Shown: positions 37,152 to 42,467 of the stretch, one piece after another
How the letters are laid out: the number at the start of each line of letters is the position of its first letter
Numbering within the stretch: the stretch's first letter is position 1
IMG/VR virus record: IMGVR_UViG_3300017987_000158
Coordinates: 1-42,467 of that record
DNA length: 42,467 nt
From: a virus
Strand: one strand, 5' to 3'
Notes under the pieces: model-generated
Databases searched by the model: none
Seen by the model: only the letters and a program-made list of their open reading frames with translations
Told to the model about the DNA's origin: nothing
Program-made: the position numbers and the translations under genes

Positions 37152-37496
37152 CTACTTCGCTGTTGCCTCCTCAGCCGTCATTGCCAAGATGAAGGCGCGG
37201 GTGATGGCGCGGGGAGACAAAGATGCAAAGAACCACCACGCTGTCGGACATTCCGTTGGAATCTCAATAAGCTCCGCATAGAACTCGGAAAACGCATCAA
37301 TTCGATCCGCCGGAATTGCCTTGGAGAGTTCTAGCGCTGCCGCGATGTCGTGGACAGGATCCCATCGCACCACGGTTACCGCGCCTTCGAGCCCGGCAGA
37401 TATCTCGGCAATCTTAGCTGCAAGCTCGTCTTCTTCCGCACTATCCTTCCGCGCCAACTCCGCCGCCTCGATCCGCAGCTCTTCATCGCTCATCAT
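37152..37496 (-). CDS. Phage_ABA_S-like protein, copy 3
   Basis: 114 residues. An acidic helical start (MMSDEELRIEAAELARKDSA) leads to PVHDIAAALELSKAIP and SPRAITRAFILAMTAEEATA, the same two family blocks as at 29002 and 30801. ATGA overlap with the preceding gene; a terminator follows it by about 40 bases. Function unknown. Confidence 0.7.
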   Translation of the reverse strand: MMSDEELRIEAAELARKDSAEEDELAAKIAEISAGLEGAVTVVRWDPVHDIAAALELSKAIPADRIDAFSEFYAELIEIPTECPTAWWFFASLSPRAITRAFILAMTAEEATAK

Positions 37497-37804
37497 CTCG
37501 CCGCCACCACCTGCCGCCGATACTCGCGTGCCTCGCGCACGACTTCGGCTAGATCCATCAGCCGCGTCACACGCTCGCCTTGGATCCCCGCCAGCTTCAT
37601 CCCCGCAAGCGCGCCGTCATCAAACCACACTTCGACGCGAATCGTTTCGTCACGATGGACTGCGTACACGAGATCGACCGCCGCGCCTACGTCGCAACCG
37701 AACAGCGGCCTCAAGTAAAGGCTAATCACCTCTGCCGGGAGGCCGACCACTTCCGCGACGGTGGCAACCGCCGCATTGAACTGCGCTGCCTGCTTCTCAC
37801 TCAC
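37493..37804 (-). CDS. Unknown 103-residue protein, possibly leaderless
   Basis: Reading from the GTG at 37804 gives MSEKQAAQFNAAVATVAEVV, then a beta region (YAVHRDETIRVEVWFDDGAL) and a helical end (LMDLAEVVREAREYRRQV). A GTG three codons earlier is the alternative. The promoter at 37814-37842 places the transcript start only a few bases before the GTG, so there is no room for an SD. ATGA overlap to ABA copy 3. Function unknown. Confidence 0.55.
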   Translation of the reverse strand: MSEKQAAQFNAAVATVAEVVGLPAEVISLYLRPLFGCDVGAAVDLVYAVHRDETIRVEVWFDDGALAGMKLAGIQGERVTRLMDLAEVVREAREYRRQVVAAR

Positions 37805-37813
37805 GTTGCCCAC

Positions 37814-37842
37814 AGTATACCACGCCCCCTCAAGTTCGCCAA
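37814..37842 (-). promoter_or_regulatory. Leftward promoter
   Basis: TTGGCG (37837-37842), 17-base spacer, TATACT (37814-37819). Two mismatches in the -35 box and one in the -10. The predicted start lies near 37807. Confidence 0.5.
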
Positions 37843-37846
37843 GGGC

Positions 37847-38032
37847 CTACCGCAGCTCCTCAAGCATGTCCTCGAGCGCCGCGACGGTCTCGTCCGAAAG
37901 CTCGACTACCTGCGGGACCGGCCCCGCCGGCTTCGACGGCAGGACGCCGCCTGAGAACGCGACCGCCAGAAAGCCGATGAGCCCGCCCAGCACGAGCGCC
38001 GCTATCAATGGCCCGACCCGGGATGCAAACAT
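37847..38032 (-). CDS. Small membrane protein
   Basis: 61 residues starting MFASRVGPLIAALVLGGLIG after TAGGAGGAGAC. One transmembrane helix, a Pro-rich linker (VLPSKPAGPVPQVV) and an acidic C-terminal helix (ETVAALEDMLEELR). A spanin- or anchor-like plan, but no lysis gene lies near. Function unknown. Confidence 0.6.
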   Translation of the reverse strand: MFASRVGPLIAALVLGGLIGFLAVAFSGGVLPSKPAGPVPQVVELSDETVAALEDMLEELR

Positions 38033-38040
38033 GTCTCCTC

Positions 38041-38142
38041 CTAGACCTCGTACCTCACCGCATGGCACGCCGCGACCGTGTCGCCGTCCACAACGAGCAA
38101 GACCTCCGCCTTGTACCTGTAGAGCTCCTCATCGTTTTGCAC
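38041..38142 (-). CDS. Small unknown protein, 33 residues
   Basis: From the GTG nine bases after AGGAGG it reads MQNDEELYRYKAEVLLVVDG and ends ACHAVRYEV. The ATG at 38151 is directly against the SD and less likely. The start overlaps the 3' end of the previous gene by 14 bases. Function unknown. Confidence 0.5.
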   Translation of the reverse strand: MQNDEELYRYKAEVLLVVDGDTVAACHAVRYEV

Positions 38143-38632
38143 GCCTACCATCCTCCTTCTGCCGGCTTTGCGGTTCCCACAAGACACACCCAAAGTCAGC
38201 CCGTGATTCCATCCCAATGAACAGCACCTTGCTGTCGCCCGCCCCGAACTCGCACTCATCATTGACCCTCAGCAGAAACGGCAGATCGTTGAAGTCTGGT
38301 TGCCCAGAATCATTGACCCACGCTAGCTCACAGTTCCCCCATGCGCTGTCCCCTTCATGCCACTGCCAATGGCGGCAACTACCACACTTCCCGCGGATTG
38401 CCTGTTGCTGCCTTCTGTCTAGCCCCAAGACTACCAGCACAGTAGCCCATGGTCCGTCTCCCCGCCCATATGGGTCGCGGAATACAAGCGGCCACAGCAC
38501 GATGTCTAAGAAGAGGGAACCCAACGGGACCACGCGCCCATCAACCTCCCGCATCACGTAGGCATCTAGAAGCGCACACCGAATACCTATTACCAGATAT
38601 GCCGCCGCAATCAACCAGATCCACCATGTCAT
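38129..38632 (-). CDS. Membrane protein with Cys-rich cytoplasmic domain
   Basis: 167 residues. An N-terminal helix (WWIWLIAAAYLVIGIRCALL) and a second hydrophobic stretch (GSLFLDIVLWPLVF). The C-terminal half has CGSCRHW, GNCELAW, CEFG and FGCVLWE, spaced like a metal-binding module in small phage/bacterial proteins (CGSCxxW...GxC). SD AGGAGGAATGGAAG. Not further identified. Confidence 0.6.
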   Translation of the reverse strand: MTWWIWLIAAAYLVIGIRCALLDAYVMREVDGRVVPLGSLFLDIVLWPLVFRDPYGRGDGPWATVLVVLGLDRRQQQAIRGKCGSCRHWQWHEGDSAWGNCELAWVNDSGQPDFNDLPFLLRVNDECEFGAGDSKVLFIGMESRADFGCVLWEPQSRQKEDGRRAKR

Positions 38633-38670
38633 CTTCCATTCCTCCTACCCCCCGAGCCATCGCCGCGCAT
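38629..38670 (-). CDS. 13-codon leader ORF
   Basis: MRGDGSGGRRNGR, with SD AAAGGAGACAACCA and an ATGA overlap into the 167-residue membrane protein. Likely a coupling leader peptide if real; too short for codon evidence. Confidence 0.3.
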   Translation of the reverse strand: MRGDGSGGRRNGR

Positions 38671-38694
38671 TGGTTGTCTCCTTTCGTGGCTGGA

Positions 38695-38976
38695 TCAGTC
38701 TTCGGTCTCCTCTTCCGCCGCTATCCATTCCTGATAGTGCTCGTACTGCTCTCTTTCCTCTCGCGCTCGCTCCTCTTCGCGCTCGCGGCGACGTTGGAGT
38801 GAGGCGTTCACTACACGGGACGCTTCTGCTTGAGCTGCATCGTGCCAAGGCATCGCTCGGTTGTAGTAGTTGTCCTCAATCCGGTCCATGCTGACGGCAT
38901 CAGGGTTGCCGCCGCGTCTCCATGCCTCGTAGACAGCATCTCCCCATGCCTGCTCTCGCTCTCGGTCGCGGTGCAT
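38695..38976 (-). CDS. Charged helical protein
   Basis: 93 residues starting MHRDREREQAWGDAVYEAWR. The C-terminal half is almost wholly Arg/Glu (LQRRREREEERAREEREQYE), a long charged helix. SD AAGGAGGGGGAA. Function unknown. Confidence 0.6.
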   Translation of the reverse strand: MHRDREREQAWGDAVYEAWRRGGNPDAVSMDRIEDNYYNRAMPWHDAAQAEASRVVNASLQRRREREEERAREEREQYEHYQEWIAAEEETED

Positions 38977-39005
38977 TTCCCCCTCCTTGGTTACTGAAGC
39001 AGCAT

Positions 39006-39917
39006 CTAGTCCTCTTCCTTCACCCGCCCCGCGCCGATGACAACCGAGCCGCGCATCAGCGCCTCGCCCTCAAGTAGCTCCGGCCGCTCGACCGACTTCA
39101 CCGATCGCAGGCTACCGTCCAGTTCCTCCACGACGAACGCACGCCTGCGCTTCTTCGAGCGCGCCTTATCCACGCCATCCCAGAAATCGGCTGGCTTCTC
39201 CCACAGGCCAAGTAGCTCCGCCTGCGCTTCCGCCGGCAGGGACCGCAGCGCGTCCAGCGCATCGAGATCCACGCCGCGCACGACGCCGCCTAGCTTCTCT
39301 TCCACGACCCACTGGCCAACCTTGCGTAGCTTATTGCCGCGCGGCTTGGTCATGCCGAGATAGGAGTAGAGCCGCTGGAAGTCCTGCAGCGGCGTCAGTG
39401 CTTCCATCTCGCTGCCATCGCTGTTCTGGCGCAGCTCCTCGCACACGTACTGCAGGGGCGGCTTGCCCTCTCCCGGCGCGAACCAGGCCAGTAGCTCGGC
39501 CACACGAAGGCCCGCCTCGTTGAACGTGCGGATCGCCTCCGATAGCCGCGGATACTTCGCAAACGCATCCCACCACCGTTGCTGATTGTGGAAGAAGATC
39601 CGTTCGTGTGGCACCTTGCGCTGTTCGTAGTCAACAAACTCGAGGACGCCAGCATCCAGGTCAATCCGCGCCATCGTATACTCGCTATGCGTTAGATCCT
39701 GGCACGCTTGGCAGCCCCAGAGGAGATACCGGGGGTCATTGCACTCTGCGTCGCTTGCCGCACCGCCGATGCCTTGATGGCCCGGATGGCCCTTCCCCGT
39801 CGGATGGACGATCTGGTTCCCCAGCACCGGGATCTCGTGGAAGAGCTGGCAGTAGCCGCGCGCGCGCGCCTTCACTTTCGCCCGCGCCTCATCGCTCACG
39901 CCGCGCTTGGTCTTCAT
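39006..39917 (-). CDS. HNH-like protein
   Basis: 303 residues. The N-terminus holds a Cys/His-rich segment that resembles an HNH nuclease: CQLFHEIPVLG (Cys23), HPTGKGHPGHQGIGG (His38, His44, His47) and CNDPRYLLWGCQACQ (Cys69, Cys72). The central Asn/His order is not standard, so activity is uncertain. The C-terminal 230 residues (IRTFNEAGLRVAELLAWFAP, KKRRRAFVVEELDGSLRSVK) are unassigned. ATGA overlap with the preceding gene. Confidence 0.5.
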   Translation of the reverse strand: MKTKRGVSDEARAKVKARARGYCQLFHEIPVLGNQIVHPTGKGHPGHQGIGGAASDAECNDPRYLLWGCQACQDLTHSEYTMARIDLDAGVLEFVDYEQRKVPHERIFFHNQQRWWDAFAKYPRLSEAIRTFNEAGLRVAELLAWFAPGEGKPPLQYVCEELRQNSDGSEMEALTPLQDFQRLYSYLGMTKPRGNKLRKVGQWVVEEKLGGVVRGVDLDALDALRSLPAEAQAELLGLWEKPADFWDGVDKARSKKRRRAFVVEELDGSLRSVKSVERPELLEGEALMRGSVVIGAGRVKEED

Positions 39918-40276
39918 TCGCCCTCCGAGGGCAGGGTGCGGATCAGTGCTATTGCCTCAGCTGCGCCAAGTCTTGAATGCACGGGCATCTCGCCGTCCGG
40001 CGCGACACGTAGGATAGCGATACACCGCTGCCTCATCCGCTCCTCGGCCTCGCGCTGGGCTAGCTTCACTGCTATATGGACTCCTTCGTTCTCGCACGTC
40101 ACATGCTCCCATGCGAGATCCTTGATTGCCTCCAGCTCCGCGATCCGGCGCTCAAGCGCAGCGAGCTTGACAGCGATGATCTCTTCCACAGCATCGCGCT
40201 CGCTGTACGCCGCTCGATCCGCTAGGTATCCGTGCGCGTGTAGCGCCTCCGCAATCTCCCTCGCCAGCTCAGACAT
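39914..40276 (-). CDS. MSELA-start coiled-coil protein
   Basis: 120 residues from the ATG at 40276 (MSELAREIAEALHAHGYLAD). A coiled coil spans about residues 25-75 (VKLAALERRIAELEAI). Its start overlaps the previous stop as ATGTCTGA, the same junction as at 40634 and 41415. Function unknown. Confidence 0.6.
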   Translation of the reverse strand: MSELAREIAEALHAHGYLADRAAYSERDAVEEIIAVKLAALERRIAELEAIKDLAWEHVTCENEGVHIAVKLAQREAEERMRQRCIAILRVAPDGEMPVHSRLGAAEAIALIRTLPSEGE

Positions 40277-40290
40277 CCTCGCCTCCTTCG
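40261..40290 (-). repeat. 30-bp gene-start repeat, copy A
   Basis: Identical over 30 bases to 41400-41429. It holds the end of one gene (EGGEDV) and the MSELA start of the next. A 17-base core also occurs at the 40634 start. Confidence 0.8.
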
Positions 40291-40634
40291 AGTAGGTCAA
40301 GGGCTTGCTTTGCAAGGGCGATTGACCCCTCTGCCGTCTGCCGCCAGACAAGTTCGCCTAGCGGCTGCAGCGCAATGCTGCGGATTAGTCCCCGCACCTC
40401 TGCATCGCGGGCCGCAAGCCTCATGTCTTCGGTGCAGATCCAGCAGACGATCCGCTCCATGTAGCACCACTCGACGGAACCCTCCTCAAGCTGCTCCGGC
40501 ATGTGGCCGATGTCGTAGAGTAACGACAGCACCTTCGGCGTCGCGTTGATGTAGGCATACAGGGCCTTCTTACTAACAGGTCCTTCCCGCTCGCCAGACC
40601 GGATTTCGGCGATTTCCCTCGCCAGCTCAGACAT
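40269..40634 (-). CDS. MSELA-start protein
   Basis: 121 residues from the ATG at 40634 (MSELAREIAEIRSGEREGPV). The remainder is helical with KALYAYINATPKVLSLLYDI, ERIVCWICTEDMRLAARDAE and a C-terminal KQALDLLEGGEDV. The same N-terminal block begins the 120-residue gene. ATGTCTGA junction to the hexad-repeat gene upstream. A longer in-frame ATG is rejected. Function unknown. Confidence 0.6.
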   Translation of the reverse strand: MSELAREIAEIRSGEREGPVSKKALYAYINATPKVLSLLYDIGHMPEQLEEGSVEWCYMERIVCWICTEDMRLAARDAEVRGLIRSIALQPLGELVWRQTAEGSIALAKQALDLLEGGEDV

Positions 40635-41367
40635 CGCCATCGGCCCTCTCAACAAGTTCGCCCGTCAGCACTTGCCCGTTCGCAAGACGGATTGTCGCGG
40701 TGGATTTCGGCTCGCCTGTGAATCCAGTCACAACGAGCTTCCCGTGAACGATTTCGCCAGAATCATGAGACCCACAACGGATTTCGTCGTCTCCTTCATC
40801 CAGCTCCAGCTTCCACGGAGCCAAACCCGCGAACAATCGGCCCCCGAATGCAAGCCCCTCCTTGCAGGTGATCGACAATCCCGCATGAATGCCGAAACCG
40901 GCCTTGATGTACCGGCCGGCCTTGATGAACTCGCCGGCCTCGATGTACCAGCCGGCCTTGATGTACCAGCCGGCCTTGATGGACCAGCCGGCCTTGATGA
41001 ACCAGCCGGCCTTGATGAACCAGCCGGCCTCGATGTACCCGCCGGCCTTGATGTACCCGCCGGCCTTGATGGACCAGCCGGCCTTGATGAACCAGCCGGC
41101 CTTGATGAACCAGCCGGCCTCGATGTACCCGCCGGCCTTGATGTACCCGCCGGCCTTGATGAGCCAGCCGGCCTCGATGGACCCGTCGGCCTTGATGCCC
41201 GAGCCGGTCTTGGCGACAATCATCCCAGTAGCTGCAATGCTGCCTTCGACGTAGACGGACCCAAGGTTCGCCTCGAATCGAAGATGCCCGACAATCTGGG
41301 AGAGGTCGGCCCTCCCGACGTACTGCCCGTTTTCTACCTGTGACTTGTCAACTACATATGTCTCCAC
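40627..41367 (-). CDS. Hexapeptide-repeat (beta-helix) protein
   Basis: 246 residues from GTG after AAAGGAGG. Residues about 55-168 are 19 hexads of the form G-x-x-I-K/E-A (for example GWFIKA, GGYIEA, GWSIKA), the pattern of a left-handed beta-helix. Trp, Phe or Tyr recur at positions 2-3. The flanking parts are globular (LRFEANLGSVYVEGSIAATG; a C-terminal beta domain with GSHDSGEIVHGKLVVTGFTG). The region shows an exact 90-bp tandem duplication. A bactofilin-like or surface role is only an analogy. Confidence 0.7.
   Translation of the reverse strand: METYVVDKSQVENGQYVGRADLSQIVGHLRFEANLGSVYVEGSIAATGMIVAKTGSGIKADGSIEAGWLIKAGGYIKAGGYIEAGWFIKAGWFIKAGWSIKAGGYIKAGGYIEAGWFIKAGWFIKAGWSIKAGWYIKAGWYIEAGEFIKAGRYIKAGFGIHAGLSITCKEGLAFGGRLFAGLAPWKLELDEGDDEIRCGSHDSGEIVHGKLVVTGFTGEPKSTATIRLANGQVLTGELVERADGDV
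40864..41205 (-). repeat. 18-bp tandem repeat array (hexad codons)
   Basis: About 19 units of 18 bases encoding G-x-x-I-x-A. Not a CRISPR: no spacers, and the frame is kept throughout. Confidence 0.9.
40981..41160 (-). repeat. Exact 90-bp tandem duplication
   Basis: Bases 40981-41070 and 41071-41160 are identical. Each copy encodes five hexads. Identity at all positions, silent ones included, suggests recent expansion. Confidence 0.9.
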
Positions 41368-41379
41368 TCTTTGCCTCCT

Positions 41380-41415
41380 TTAGATCTTTCCGATCTCCTT
41401 CGCCAGCTCAGACAT
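41380..41415 (-). CDS. 11-codon MSELA stub ORF
   Basis: MSELAKEIGKI then stop, starting in the same ATGTCTGA junction and the same 30-bp context as the gene at 40276. It ends before the hexad-repeat gene. It may be a decayed start or a coupling leader. Confidence 0.35.
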   Translation of the reverse strand: MSELAKEIGKI

Positions 41416-41429
41416 CCTCGCCTCCTTCG
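41400..41429 (-). repeat. 30-bp gene-start repeat, copy B
   Basis: Identical to 40261-40290 over 30 bases. Confidence 0.8.
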
Positions 41430-42313
41430 CGCTTGGTACTACCAGCCGCTATTCTGGTTGCGTTTGGCCTTAGGTAGTAATCATGCCCGCGGCTCGTCCC
41501 CGGCCGCTTCTGAATCGACGGCCGCTCGCCGTTGCGCCGCGGGTCCGGCCGGCCACGCGCATCCCAGTCCTCGGCCATCGCCAGGTACCGCTCGAAGTTC
41601 GACGTCCGAAACGGCGTCACGCAGTCGAAGAACTGGCGCGACTTCTCATCGCCGCGGTCCTTGGCCGCGAGATACTCGAGGACGAGAACCAACTGCGCTT
41701 CGGTGAAGCCGTCCGACAACCGGCCGTTGATATGCTCGACGTTCTTCGCGTGCGTGGCCGACAACGGGCGGAAGCTCGCCCAGGTCCAGTTGGCCTCGCG
41801 CAGTTCGTTCAGCCGCCTGATGACTCGGTCGGTGGGGGACTCCTTCTCTTCTGGGTCTTGGTCTGGGTCTTGGTCTGGGTCTAGCGGTACGTTCTCGTCC
41901 CGCGCGCGGCCCGCGTTCGTTACGTGTTCGGAAAGTGCCTTCTCTTCTATATTCCCGGGCTCTCGCGGGAACCTCTCATCGGGCTTCACATCGCCGCGCA
42001 ACCGCCGCCTCGGACTGATGAGGTGAAGGTACTCAGACCCGTTGACGGAGTAGAGCGCGGCGAGTGGCCCGACCGCGTTCGCTACGAGTTCGGCCCGCCA
42101 ACGGCCCACGTCCGTCTCGGTCACCTCCTTCTTCGCCCAACGATGAGGGAAAAGGCTGGCAAGCAGCATCCGCGGCGAGCCGTAGTAGTTCCCATAGTCA
42201 TCTGCCTGAGCGATCAGTCGGACGAACAGAACCTCGGCGCCGACGGAGACTGCGTTCACTCTCTCGCTGAATGGGTAGCTCTTGAGTAACGGATTCCACG
42301 ACTCGTTAGGCAT
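41408..42313 (-). CDS. Replisome-organiser-like protein (Phg_2220_C-type)
   Basis: 301 residues. The N-terminus (WNPLLKSYPFSERVNAVSVG, RLIAQADDYGNYYGSPRMLL) is a winged-helix region as in phage replication-initiator O/DnaD-like proteins. A Asp/Pro/Gln linker (DPDQDPDQDPEE) precedes a C-terminal domain (about 163-246: VIRRLNELREANWTWASFRP, NVEHINGRLSDGFTEAQLVL, CVTPFRTSNFERYLAMAEDW) that fits the conserved phage C-terminal (Phg_2220_C) pattern. The likely role is loading the replicative helicase. Strong SD GAGGGGGAGGA. Confidence 0.65.
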   Translation of the reverse strand: MPNESWNPLLKSYPFSERVNAVSVGAEVLFVRLIAQADDYGNYYGSPRMLLASLFPHRWAKKEVTETDVGRWRAELVANAVGPLAALYSVNGSEYLHLISPRRRLRGDVKPDERFPREPGNIEEKALSEHVTNAGRARDENVPLDPDQDPDQDPEEKESPTDRVIRRLNELREANWTWASFRPLSATHAKNVEHINGRLSDGFTEAQLVLVLEYLAAKDRGDEKSRQFFDCVTPFRTSNFERYLAMAEDWDARGRPDPRRNGERPSIQKRPGTSRGHDYYLRPNATRIAAGSTKREGGEDV

Positions 42314-42357
42314 TCCTCCCCCTCGCCGCGCTGCTGGCGCGCCGTATATGCGGTGCC

Positions 42358-42467
42358 TCAGATGCGATGGTTCCGCCGCCTCCAGTTATAGAGATCGACC
42401 AGTGCCTGACAGACGGCCTGCTCGCCATGCGGGCGATACGGGAATCGTTCCTGCGCCTTCGTGATGA
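42358..42467 (-). CDS. Unknown protein, C-terminal end only
   Basis: Found by hand at the right edge: 36 residues (ITKAQERFPYRPHGEQAVCQ, then ALVDLYNWRRRNHRI) ending in TGA 44 bases before the replication gene. Two other frames are less coding-like. Too little to assign. Confidence 0.5.
   Translation of the reverse strand, partial: ITKAQERFPYRPHGEQAVCQALVDLYNWRRRNHRI

Noticed and set aside
40864-41205. CRISPR-like array
   Set aside because: Units are 18 bases with no spacers and keep the reading frame; it is coding repeat.
40672-41343. Plus-strand open frame of AGLDxP repeats opposite the hexad-repeat gene
   Set aside because: A by-product of the 18-bp repeat read on the other strand; no SD, and the minus frame has a strong SD and neighbours in the same direction.
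42282-42464. Plus-strand 60-codon frame at the right edge
   Set aside because: The minus strand there reads as the natural end of a gene in line with its neighbours.
1-42467. tRNA genes, integrase, attachment sites, lysis genes
   Set aside because: I looked for cloverleaf-like stretches, tyrosine or serine recombinase motifs, and holin/endolysin signatures and saw none that I could support.

Overview
This window is a contiguous piece of a tailed double-stranded DNA phage (or prophage) of the HK97-fold, long-tailed siphovirus type, GC-rich and densely coded. Almost every gene lies on the minus strand, so the gene order reads from right to left. Genes are packed with ATGA, GTGA or TGATG overlaps and usually have clear Shine-Dalgarno sequences, so the host is a bacterium. 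The host group cannot be fixed; several Sec signal peptides and two lipoboxes are present. I saw no integrase, repressor, polymerase, lysin, tRNA or CRISPR array, so replication, lysis and lysogeny genes must lie outside the window.

Layout from right to left. (1) 42.5-35.3 kb: small accessory and early-type genes. These include the C-terminus of an unknown gene, a replisome-organiser-like protein with a Phg_2220_C-type C-terminus, a hexapeptide-repeat protein with an exact 90-bp tandem duplication, repeated MSELA-type gene starts, an HNH-like protein, several tiny membrane proteins and zinc-knuckle proteins. (2) 35.3-33.2 kb: terminase small and large (GpA-like) subunits. (3) 33.2-26.5 kb: about twenty small genes inserted between terminase and portal, including two lipoproteins, a metallophosphoesterase, a Myb/HTH-like protein and two of three paralogues with a Phage_ABA_S-like signature. 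(4) 26.5-19.0 kb: head genes. These are a portal-MuF fusion, a Sec-exported repeat protein, a zinc-ribbon microprotein, an S78-type prohead protease and an HK97-type capsid protein. (5) 19.1-4.7 kb: connector, neck and tail genes. They include a sulfotransferase-glycosyltransferase fusion placed between tail terminator and tail tube, two tail tube-type proteins, a frameshifted tail chaperone pair, and a 2127-residue tape measure protein interrupted by an intein. (6) 4.7-1.3 kb: fibre/tip proteins with FN3 and carbohydrate-binding-like domains. (7) The left end: a divergent promoter pair with an inverted repeat between the two -35 boxes. It drives one rightward membrane-anchored HEXXH protein and, leftward, a coiled-coil protein plus a secreted protein cut by the window edge.

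The most unusual points are these. A 10-base motif (GCGGTCAGGC, minus strand) occurs ten times, always in the same orientation and mostly immediately before a start codon. It resembles in concept the start-associated sequences of cluster K mycobacteriophages. The sulfotransferase-glycosyltransferase fusion sits inside the morphogenesis operon, next to structural proteins that carry carbohydrate-binding-like domains. The intein is inserted exactly in the conserved GIxG/SxAGTxLR motif of the tape measure protein. The divergent switch region at the left end serves a lone rightward HEXXH gene.
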